From positions 1 through 23,858 of the IMG/VR virus record IMGVR_UViG_3300037245_001301: 23,858 bases of DNA. One strand, written 5' to 3'. The notes below the pieces were generated by a model that made no database searches, had not been told where the DNA came from, and saw only the letters and a list, made by a program, of their open reading frames with translations. Shown piece after piece: positions 5,629 through 12,164 of the stretch (position 1 is the stretch's first letter; each line of letters opens with the position of its first letter). Source of the DNA: a virus. A program made the position numbers and the translations under genes.

Positions 5629-8391
5629 ATGCGCAACACCTGCACGACGGAGGCGTACAAAGCCTTCTACGACAATATACTGTCGAAACAGCACAACCAC
5701 CCTGAGCTTATAGGGCGGTGGGGTGCCGACCCTGGCCGGTTCGAGACACAGATAATGTGTCGAAAGGCTGGCGTCAAGCTTGACAATGGGAAGTTCGAGC
5801 AAGACGGCGAGATCTTCGGCCCGCATCGCTGGCCGTATGACCCCGCCGGACAGCCCAACTACTCTGACCCGTCTATTCCCTATGTCGTCGAGACCCGGAT
5901 GAAGTGCATTGGCACAACATGGTGGGACTGGAAGAATCAGAAGACCATCGGGCTCGGCTACGACTTCGACAGTATTATAGGGCATGCGAAAGGTGTCGGT
6001 GTCTCCGATCAGGAACTTGCCAAGCTGGACGGGATCGACGTGGCCTGGCTAGAAGTCATCCGCTCAACTCGTGGTGCGGGTCGGCACATCTATATCTGGT
6101 TCGATGAGAACGACGCCCCGACGACGGTGAATCATACCGAGCATGCCGCGATCGCACGGGCGTTCATTCCGCTTATCGCCCAGGCCACTGATCTTGACAT
6201 CGAAGCAAGTGTTGACGTGTGCGGGGGCGTGATGTGGATTCACCACGAGAACGCCAACGCCGAGAACCAAGGCTACGCCCAAGTCAAACCAGCGACACAA
6301 ACTCTGACTGCCGCGCATGTCCCACCTAGCTGGCGAGATCATCTCGAAGTCGTCTCCGGCAGCAGAGCCCGAGTGCGTGTCCAGGGATGGGCCACCGACG
6401 GTACACCAGTGGATGATGATGACGTCCTCGACGAAATGACTCAGGCCGTCGCCAAGGTGCCGCTCGACGAAGGGCACCTGAAGATGTTAGAAGACCTTGA
6501 GTCCACCGGGCACACCAGCCTGTGGGTGTCCGACCACCACCTGTGGCAAGGGCACACCGCTGGCATCAAGGTGATCTTCGACGAGTGGGCTGAGCGAGGC
6601 CACCCGATGAAAGGCCTGTTCGATACCAACTCGATAGACTCCGATCCAGGTAAGCCGAACTGTTTCATGCGACCGCGACCTGATGGGGCGTGGGACGTGT
6701 ACCGGTTTGGTGAGGGAACGGACGAACATCCAATGTGGGATACGCAAGGCAAGTGGACCCACACCACCCTCAACTTTCCCCCTACCATTCGTCAGATCTG
6801 CCTGGCGTGTGATGGGTATGAAGGGACGGAGGAGAAGCAGGGCTATCTCTTTGAGACGGTCGAGGACTTGAAGAGGGCGTTGAAGATTCTCAAGTCCGAT
6901 GCCCTAGTGCCAGAGAAGGCTGTCGATCGCGGGCTATCACTGTACGTCAACGACCGTGACAAGGTTGTCATGGTCATCGAGAAGAAGAGAAGTGACAGCA
7001 AGGCCGACTTCCCTCGGTTCGTCAAGACGCCCAAAGGTTGGGAGCGTTGGCTCGACGGTGCGATAAGCACGTCCGACAACGAAGTGAAGGATCAGGCGAT
7101 CTGGTCTGACCTTGACGAGAAGATCCGAGCACTGAAGACGGAGTCCACCTCTGGGGCTCAGTTCGACTCGTGGGTACTCAAGGACAACGACAAGAAGTGG
7201 ACTAGGCACCCGCGTGAAAACGTCAGTGCGTTCCTCGCGCAGGAAGGCTTTGACAAACCCGCCCCGATTCTTGGGGGTGCAGTTTTCAAATCTTGGCTAC
7301 TAACCAACGAGCCATTCATGCCAGAGTATCCGGGCGGGAGACAATGGAACAGGAACGCTGCTCAGTTTATCTACGCTCCGGTGGTGTTGGGAGAAAACGA
7401 ATCTCCGGTTCACCCGACATGGGACCGAGTGATGGGACACTGTGGTGTCGAACTGAACGAGTACATCCCCGAGTTGCCTTGGTGCAAGAACTGGGGCATC
7501 ACTACCGGCGGCGACTACATGACCGCGTGGGTTGCCTGCATGTTGCAGAACCCACACGGCAAACTTCCCTACCTCTTCATGTACGGCCCACAGAACAGTG
7601 GCAAGTCAAGTTTCTATGAGGCCATCGACCTTCTCATGACGCCGGGCAGTATGGAGCGGGCGGACAAGGCGCTGACTTCGGACCAAGGCTACAATGGCGA
7701 GTTGGAAGGCGTGGTGCTGGCGGTGATCGACGAAATCGACATCGCCAGGGCGGGGGCGACGGCATACAACCGGATCAAGGACTGGGTCACCGGCCTAACT
7801 TTCTGCTTGCACGCCAAGTACGGGCAGCCGAGGACCATCCCGAACACCTTGCACTTCGTTCAGTTGTCAAACACCCGGCGGGCCCTCCCTGTGCTGCCGG
7901 GCGACACGCGGATCACGGCGATGAATGTGCCGCTGCCTGAAGAGGAAATCCCGAAGGACAGGCTATTCGATCTCCTGCGGCAAGAAGCCCCCCACTTCAT
8001 GTACACGCTGATGAATTATGAGAGGCAAGAGGCGTCAGGCCGCATGATGTTGCCCGTGATAGAAACTCAAGGCAAGCACGACGCTGCTGCCGACAACGTC
8101 GATGAACTTGAACAGTTCATCGCCGATCGCTGCTATGAGATCCCTGGCGTGGCCATCAGGTTCTCTGACTTCGTCAAAGCGTTCCAGGCCTCGCTGGAAG
8201 TTTTCCAGCAGGGTGAATGGAAGGAACGTATGATTCGTGCGGTCGTATCTGAGAAGCTGATGTACGGAAAATCGCGGAAACACAACCAAGCGATCATAGG
8301 AAACCTGTCGTTAGATTCAACTATTCAACCGAGCACGCCGTTCATCAAGGATGGCCAATTCCTAATGCGAGAGGACGACTTAAATGAGTGA
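5629..8391 (+). CDS. Primase-polymerase and superfamily 3 helicase fusion (phage D5/P4-type replicase)
   Basis: This 920-aa protein combines primer synthesis and DNA unwinding. The N-terminal 250 residues show archaeo-eukaryotic primase motifs: LGYDFDS (109-115) for the metal-binding acids, STRGAGRHIYIWF (146-158) for the nucleotide-binding S/GxH motif, and a following DLDIEASVDV segment. Residues 470-640 resemble a D5-N linker. The helicase follows: Walker A GPQNSGKSS (653-661), Walker B VVLAVIDEID (695-704), then a motif C region HFVQLSNTRRALPV with the downstream arginine segment PGDTRI. This is the DUF5906-type SF3 layout. I chose the ATG at 5629 for its GGAG five bases upstream and its place after the promoter; the frame is open further up but lacks a site. 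It ends in an eight-base overlap with the next gene. It probably starts phage DNA replication at the nearby dyad region. Confidence 0.88.
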   Translation: MRNTCTTEAYKAFYDNILSKQHNHPELIGRWGADPGRFETQIMCRKAGVKLDNGKFEQDGEIFGPHRWPYDPAGQPNYSDPSIPYVVETRMKCIGTTWWDWKNQKTIGLGYDFDSIIGHAKGVGVSDQELAKLDGIDVAWLEVIRSTRGAGRHIYIWFDENDAPTTVNHTEHAAIARAFIPLIAQATDLDIEASVDVCGGVMWIHHENANAENQGYAQVKPATQTLTAAHVPPSWRDHLEVVSGSRARVRVQGWATDGTPVDDDDVLDEMTQAVAKVPLDEGHLKMLEDLESTGHTSLWVSDHHLWQGHTAGIKVIFDEWAERGHPMKGLFDTNSIDSDPGKPNCFMRPRPDGAWDVYRFGEGTDEHPMWDTQGKWTHTTLNFPPTIRQICLACDGYEGTEEKQGYLFETVEDLKRALKILKSDALVPEKAVDRGLSLYVNDRDKVVMVIEKKRSDSKADFPRFVKTPKGWERWLDGAISTSDNEVKDQAIWSDLDEKIRALKTESTSGAQFDSWVLKDNDKKWTRHPRENVSAFLAQEGFDKPAPILGGAVFKSWLLTNEPFMPEYPGGRQWNRNAAQFIYAPVVLGENESPVHPTWDRVMGHCGVELNEYIPELPWCKNWGITTGGDYMTAWVACMLQNPHGKLPYLFMYGPQNSGKSSFYEAIDLLMTPGSMERADKALTSDQGYNGELEGVVLAVIDEIDIARAGATAYNRIKDWVTGLTFCLHAKYGQPRTIPNTLHFVQLSNTRRALPVLPGDTRITAMNVPLPEEEIPKDRLFDLLRQEAPHFMYTLMNYERQEASGRMMLPVIETQGKHDAAADNVDELEQFIADRCYEIPGVAIRFSDFVKAFQASLEVFQQGEWKERMIRAVVSEKLMYGKSRKHNQAIIGNLSLDSTIQPSTPFIKDGQFLMREDDLNE

Positions 8392-9916
8392 AGCCCTACG
8401 ATTCAACAGCGACAAACCCATGATGGCTTACTTCATGCGGAGCTTTCCCAAGATGACCGAGGCGGTGGCCCGCGTGAAAGAGATGGGTGCCATCAAGTAC
8501 AACGATGGCAACTGGAAACTCGGCAACAAGCCGGACGATGAGTATTGGAACTCAATGTTCCGCCACCTGACCTACATCTTCGGCGGAGAGGACTACGATA
8601 AGGACACCGGCTGTCTGCACATCGCCCATGCGGTGTGGAACCTGTGTGCTCTGCTCGAACTCAACTACCCCGACCTGCCCGCTCGCGACGAGGAGATCTG
8701 GGCCGACCGGGCTGTCCACTGGGCAGAGGAGAAGCGGAAGCGGGAGGCCAAGGAGACAGGCTCTTTCAGTGAGGGTGTACTTGTGTCAGACGATAAACCT
8801 CCGCTGCGATGGGACGATATGGACTACCAGACGCAGGCAGACATGATCGCGTCTGCTCAGAATGCGGTGGACCGAACACTGGAGGCCTCAGAGAAGAAGC
8901 GGAAGAAGTACGAGGCCATCGAGGACGCCGAAGGGTTCGGGGCCGCCTGGGCTGCTTACTTGATAGAGGAAGAGGAGGAGAAGCGGAAGCGGGAGGCCGG
9001 GGGGAGGGAGAATCCGAGATTCGTTGGGGATGTTCTCGATATGTTGTTTGGCCCCGGAATAGATGTGCCTTCGACACCTTGGGTTGTTGACGCTGAGTGC
9101 CCAATGTGTGACTCCAACGTCATTCAGCGAGGAAAGCACGGCCTGGAGTGTGAGTGCGGCGAGATCTTTGAGGCTCCCATTGTCCCCGAGAACCCCGAGA
9201 ACGCCGACGCCGACGAGATTCCGCAGTTCACCAAGATGCCAAAGTTTGCCATCCCGGATGGCTTTAGTCCGGTGTTCTCCCAATTTGTGCGCAAAATAGC
9301 CACTCGCGACGACGAGGTCCGGTCCCAGTACGAGGCTCATTGTGCAGAAGAGAAACGGAAGGCCAACGCCGCCTTCGACGCTACCCCCTATACTACCTTC
9401 ATCATCCACCCTGGGGGGCTCGTGTCGTACGTTGATGAGTGCCCAATGTGTGGCTCTGGCAACGTCGTGCTAGAGGGAGCGGGCGGTATGGTGTGTGAGT
9501 GTGGCGAGATCTTTGGAGTTCCCATCGTCGCCGAGAACGAGACCACTGAGGCTCCACAGCGGAACGACGCTACCGACGCTGCCATATACGCTGCGGGCGC
9601 CGCTGACGCCGTTGACGCTTCCGCCTATGTTGCCGCCGTCGTCGAACGAATTCTGAAAGACCTGTTACTTGTGGAATGCCCAATGTGTGGCTCCAACCTC
9701 GTGTGCAAAGGAGTGTACGGCCGGGAGTGCCGTGAATGTGGCGAGATCTTTGAGGTTCCCATCGTCGCCGAGAACGCCGTCTCCAACGCCGCTACCCCTG
9801 AGTCGGCTCCCATCCCCAAGTTCATCATCAAGGATGCCGATCGCAGCCCAGTGTTCACCGCGTTTGTGGAAGAATACTTCTATGCACCATTGAGGAGGTC
9901 CCATGGAATACGATGA
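8384..9916 (+). CDS. DUF5664-like dATP/dGTP diphosphohydrolase domain fused to three zinc-ribbon repeats
   Basis: Residues 1-105 match the dATP/dGTP diphosphohydrolase N-terminal family seen in phages (RFNSDKPMMAYF at 6-17; GAIKYNDGNWKLG at 35-47; FRHLTYIFGGEDYDKDTGCLHIAHAVWNL at 59-87), which is thought to hydrolyse purine dNTPs and so shape nucleotide pools. The remaining 400 residues are unusual. They are a charged, helical linker with repeated EEKRKREA followed by three zinc ribbons (Cys 239/242/256/258, 353/356 and partners, 432/435 and partners). Each has the pattern ECPMC-S, then CGEIF, then PIV-EN. A second repeated element, PKF-I-D-SPVF-FV, occurs before ribbon 2 and after ribbon 3. 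DNA similarity between copies indicates recent duplication. Family members are normally far shorter. The role of the ribbons is unknown; nucleic acid or protein tethering is a guess. Confidence 0.8.
   Translation: MSEALRFNSDKPMMAYFMRSFPKMTEAVARVKEMGAIKYNDGNWKLGNKPDDEYWNSMFRHLTYIFGGEDYDKDTGCLHIAHAVWNLCALLELNYPDLPARDEEIWADRAVHWAEEKRKREAKETGSFSEGVLVSDDKPPLRWDDMDYQTQADMIASAQNAVDRTLEASEKKRKKYEAIEDAEGFGAAWAAYLIEEEEEKRKREAGGRENPRFVGDVLDMLFGPGIDVPSTPWVVDAECPMCDSNVIQRGKHGLECECGEIFEAPIVPENPENADADEIPQFTKMPKFAIPDGFSPVFSQFVRKIATRDDEVRSQYEAHCAEEKRKANAAFDATPYTTFIIHPGGLVSYVDECPMCGSGNVVLEGAGGMVCECGEIFGVPIVAENETTEAPQRNDATDAAIYAAGAADAVDASAYVAAVVERILKDLLLVECPMCGSNLVCKGVYGRECRECGEIFEVPIVAENAVSNAATPESAPIPKFIIKDADRSPVFTAFVEEYFYAPLRRSHGIR
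8726..8749 (+). repeat. 24-bp perfect direct repeat, copy 1
   Basis: It is identical to 8975-8998, 249 bp (83 codons) downstream in the same frame, encoding EEKRKREA in the linker of the diphosphohydrolase-zinc ribbon protein. A diverged third copy lies near 9347. It marks the internal duplications of this gene. Confidence 0.92.
8975..8998 (+). repeat. 24-bp perfect direct repeat, copy 2
   Basis: This is the partner of 8726-8749. The in-frame spacing shows that the duplication kept the reading frame. Confidence 0.92.
9092..9205 (+). repeat. Zinc-ribbon repeat unit 1
   Basis: This unit encodes AECPMCDSNV to PIVPEN (residues 237-274). It matches units at 9434-9541 and 9671-9778 at DNA level, sharing gagtgcccaatgtgtg at its start and gcgagatcttt near its end. 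A diverged start of the same unit lies in the next gene near 9924. Confidence 0.85.
9434..9541 (+). repeat. Zinc-ribbon repeat unit 2
   Basis: This unit encodes DECPMCGSGN to PIVAEN (from residue 351), with Cys pairs ECPMC and CECG. Its DNA is close to units 1 and 3. Confidence 0.85.
9671..9778 (+). repeat. Zinc-ribbon repeat unit 3
   Basis: This unit encodes VECPMCGSNL to PIVAEN (from residue 430). Its final 40 bases are almost identical to those of unit 2. It carries an extra Cys in CRECG and in LVCKG. Confidence 0.85.
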
Positions 9917-10283
9917 GAAAATTGAATGCCCGTTGTGTGGATGGCACATAATAATGGAAGGGGCTTGCGGCATGGAAAGCGACAACTGGATCGAGTGCCG
10001 GGGAGTCTACGGCATGCACTGTCTCAGGTGTCATGAGATATTTGATGTTCCCATCGGCCCCGAGGACCGCCCGATACGTGAGACGTTTACCGGGCATGAT
10101 GGCTTCCCTGCTGAGTTGTTCCCTGAACGCAGGGGCACCCCGCCGTCGCCCATAATTGGAGAGGTAGACATCGATTGTTTGGCGTGCGGTGCCCAGCCTG
10201 TTGGGCTAAGAGAAGACGGCCTCTGTAAATGTGAATGCGGAGAACTCTTCGGGGCCATGCACAAGCCGCTGGAGGACAAATGA
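9903..10283 (+). CDS. Small protein with two zinc ribbons, diverged from the upstream repeat array
   Basis: This 126-aa protein begins MEYDEKIECPLCGW, matching the ribbon units of the preceding gene, and continues with GVYGMHCLRCHEIFDVPI, as in unit 3. An extra stretch of about 15 residues with two further Cys (C22, C32) interrupts the ribbon, as if parts of two units had fused. A second ribbon uses C92, C95, C108, C110 and C112 (DCLACGAQP, CKCECGELF). It has no enzyme domain. A near-ideal AGGAGG lies four bases before the ATG, and the ATG overlaps the upstream gene by 14 bases. It may have split from the array by duplication. It could be a metal-binding adaptor; the function is unknown. Confidence 0.75.
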   Translation: MEYDEKIECPLCGWHIIMEGACGMESDNWIECRGVYGMHCLRCHEIFDVPIGPEDRPIRETFTGHDGFPAELFPERRGTPPSPIIGEVDIDCLACGAQPVGLREDGLCKCECGELFGAMHKPLEDK

Positions 10284-10888
10284 TGGGAGGGCTACAAAGT
10301 TTGTGGGGCCACACCCTGTGCGCAGTGGATGTGGAGACAACCGGCACGCTGCCTGGATGGCATGAGATCATTCAGATCGCGGTGCTGCCACTCAACCAGC
10401 ACCTCGAACCGGACCCGGAGAAGAAGTTCTTCTACATGAACATCTATCCGGACTATCCGGAAAGAATAGACCCGGCGGCCACGCGGAAGCATGGCATCAC
10501 GTTAGAGGTGCTGGAGGGTTGCCCCTCCCAGGACCAGTCGATTGAACTGTTCCATGAGTGGTTCCAGAAGCTCGGCCTGCCGGACAAAAAGCGAGTGGTG
10601 CCCCTGGCCCACAACTGGGGCTTTGAGCGTTCGATGCTCATACCCTGGCTTGGTCAGGAGGGGTTCAATGAGTTGTTTCAATCGACGGCCCGAGACACAA
10701 TGACGTTGGCATCCAGCATCGACGACCTGTATGCGTGGCATGGCAGGAAGCCGCCCTTCGGCTTCGTCAACCTCGGGAACATGTGCAAGAAGTTCGACAT
10801 CGAACTAGACAACGCACACGACGCCCTAGCCGATTGCGTCGCGACAGCGAAGCTGTACGCATCGATCATGCGGTTTCTTTACGGGTAG
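10280..10888 (+). CDS. DEDDh-family 3'-5' exonuclease (DNA polymerase III epsilon-like)
   Basis: This 202-aa enzyme has the three exonuclease motifs: ExoI CAVDVETTG (14-22, acids D17 and E19), ExoII PLAHNWGFERSML (108-120) and ExoIII AHDALADCVATAKLY (179-193, H180 and D185). These remove nucleotides from DNA or RNA 3' ends using two metal ions. In ExoII the usual Asp after Phe is Glu (E116), a change that may lower or alter activity. The ATG at 10280 overlaps the preceding stop as ATGA and has GGAGG four bases upstream; the adjacent second ATG is equally possible. No DNA polymerase lies in the window, so it is probably a free-standing proofreading or processing nuclease. Its end overlaps a small gene on the other strand. 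Confidence 0.88.
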   Translation: MMGGLQSLWGHTLCAVDVETTGTLPGWHEIIQIAVLPLNQHLEPDPEKKFFYMNIYPDYPERIDPAATRKHGITLEVLEGCPSQDQSIELFHEWFQKLGLPDKKRVVPLAHNWGFERSMLIPWLGQEGFNELFQSTARDTMTLASSIDDLYAWHGRKPPFGFVNLGNMCKKFDIELDNAHDALADCVATAKLYASIMRFLYG

Positions 10889-11015
10889 CCGCTTTCTTCG
10901 CCGCCCTCATCGCCTCGCGCTTCCGTTTTCGGATGGAGCCGCGAGGCGGTCTCTTTGGGCTGGCCTCTATGTTACGCTTCCCGTTCCTACATTTGCGGCA
11001 TTTACTCTTCGCCAT
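10866..11015 (-). CDS. Small 49-aa basic CxxC protein
   Basis: This short frame was found by reading the minus strand. It begins MAKSKCRKCRNGKRN and continues as an Arg/Lys-rich chain with two helix-like runs (RKRKREAMRAAKKAATRK). One CxxC pair (C6, C9) could bind metal as a dimer. The ATG lies 14 bases inside the end of the SPFH gene. The 3' end overlaps the exonuclease gene on the other strand by 23 bases. No strong Shine-Dalgarno is seen. It may bind nucleic acid. It fills the gap exactly, which supports it, but it could be chance. Confidence 0.55.
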   Translation of the reverse strand: MAKSKCRKCRNGKRNIEASPKRPPRGSIRKRKREAMRAAKKAATRKETA

Positions 11016-11559
11016 AGTTCACCTTGATGTCGATCCCAGAGTGGTGCCAATTGCGTGTCGAAGAAAAGGCGCATAGTCCTGCTCGCTCAACGTACACGCC
11101 ATACTTCCGCAATTGCTTGCGGCACTTCTCTGTGATCTCTTTCTCGATAACGCCACTCAAGCCAGCCAGGAGTTCCTCGTGTGTGTGCGAGATAATAACG
11201 TCAGCAAGCACCGCCTGGACGATGTCTTGAGCGGTGTTCTCTGGCGACCAGTTCTGCTTGCCGATCGCCCGCACGACGTCATTGACGTTGTAGACAACAA
11301 CGCCACCCGCCACGACCTCGACGCCGTCGTTCGTCTGTAGCGGTTCGTGAGGTGTGTTGAATGACTGCCTCGCTATCACGATGATTTCGACATCTGAGAT
11401 GGCGGGCCAATAGCAGCGGATGCCAGGCTTCACTTCCTTCGGCTCCAGCCATAGACTCCACTTGACCCCTCCCTCGGTGGCACGGACTATGATCCGACGC
11501 GGGACAAACTGGAGTAAGGCCTCGAATATCTGACCAAGCCAAGCGAATGCGGCCTCCAT
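11002..11559 (-). CDS. Phage SPFH/band-7 (stomatin/prohibitin-like) protein
   Basis: This 185-aa protein looks like an SPFH domain. It has an amphipathic hydrophobic start (MEAAFAWLGQIFEALLQFVP) that could lie on a membrane and a beta-strand region with IRCYWPAISDVEIIVIARQS. Then come QTNDGVEVVAGGVVVYNV (75-92), the classic strand pair after 'T.D', helices through VLADVIISHTHEELLAG, and the closing LRKYGVYVERAGLCAFS. SPFH proteins build membrane-bound rings and scaffolds. Phage members are known but their role is unclear; membrane or lysis-related scaffolding is a guess. I chose the ATG at 11559 because it joins the upstream stop as TAATG with AGGAG eight bases before; the ATG at 11565 sits too close to that site. 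Confidence 0.75.
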   Translation of the reverse strand: MEAAFAWLGQIFEALLQFVPRRIIVRATEGGVKWSLWLEPKEVKPGIRCYWPAISDVEIIVIARQSFNTPHEPLQTNDGVEVVAGGVVVYNVNDVVRAIGKQNWSPENTAQDIVQAVLADVIISHTHEELLAGLSGVIEKEITEKCRKQLRKYGVYVERAGLCAFSSTRNWHHSGIDIKVNYGEE

Positions 11560-12140
11560 TACCATTTCTCCTGTGGGCAGTGCTCGGAACCCATCCGAAG
11601 CTTGTTAAAGATGGCGATCGCGCCTTCAGAGACGGCACACCCACAGCCTTTACATCGACTCTTCTTGGAGTCAAACCACGAGCACGCTTTGCAGTGACCG
11701 TTGAGAAGCTCTTTCACTTCCTCATCCGACCTCTTCGGCCTGCCCGCCTTGTTCCAGCGGATGAGGGCTTCCTTGTAGAACCACGCCTGCATGGAGAGTG
11801 GCGGGTAGTTGACTGCTTCCTCTTCTGTCGCCGGAGCTTCCCGCTCGAATTCCGACATGTCAAGCCCGGCGTCCTCAACCATCTCTCGAATCTCTTCGTC
11901 TTTGATGTTGAGCATCTCCTCAGTCTGAATGACGCTCGCATTATTCTTGGCAGGAGCCGGAGAGCGATTGCGATGGGCGGGGCACGGGCTTTTATGCTTC
12001 ACCACGCGCCCAGGACACCTGGAGCAGATGGCTTCGTCTACGACGCTGCCCATGAAGCTACATTTGTTGTTCATGCAACGGAATCGAACTTCGTTGCTCG
12101 GTCTCTTGACGACCTTCTGCCGCTTCTTACAAGGTTTCAT
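11559..12140 (-). CDS. Zinc-binding phage protein with C-terminal CxxC/CGC/HCP-KW domain
   Basis: This 193-aa protein has two cysteine clusters. The N-terminal one (C22, C27, C39, C42, near C53) is flanked by a basic region. The C-terminal domain (residues 148-193) reads HCKACSWFD, CKGCGCAV and MGSEHCPQEKW, with C150, C153, C163, C166, C168 and C188. This closing pattern is typical of small zinc domains near phage tail genes, where it often ends CP-x2-KW. The middle is acidic and helical (NIKDEEIREMVEDAGLDM). A strong AAGGAG lies five to six bases before the ATG. It comes 24 bases after the tail hub gene. Its function is unknown; assembly or host-surface binding are guesses. Confidence 0.75.
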   Translation of the reverse strand: MKPCKKRQKVVKRPSNEVRFRCMNNKCSFMGSVVDEAICSRCPGRVVKHKSPCPAHRNRSPAPAKNNASVIQTEEMLNIKDEEIREMVEDAGLDMSEFEREAPATEEEAVNYPPLSMQAWFYKEALIRWNKAGRPKRSDEEVKELLNGHCKACSWFDSKKSRCKGCGCAVSEGAIAIFNKLRMGSEHCPQEKW

Positions 12141-12164
12141 TGTGTCTCCTTCTATTCTTCCTCA

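Noticed and set aside
8384-9916. Evidence for a 2-aminoadenine (Z) genome
   Set aside because: dATP/dGTP hydrolases can belong to Z synthesis, but no PurZ, DatZ or matching polymerase is visible in the window.
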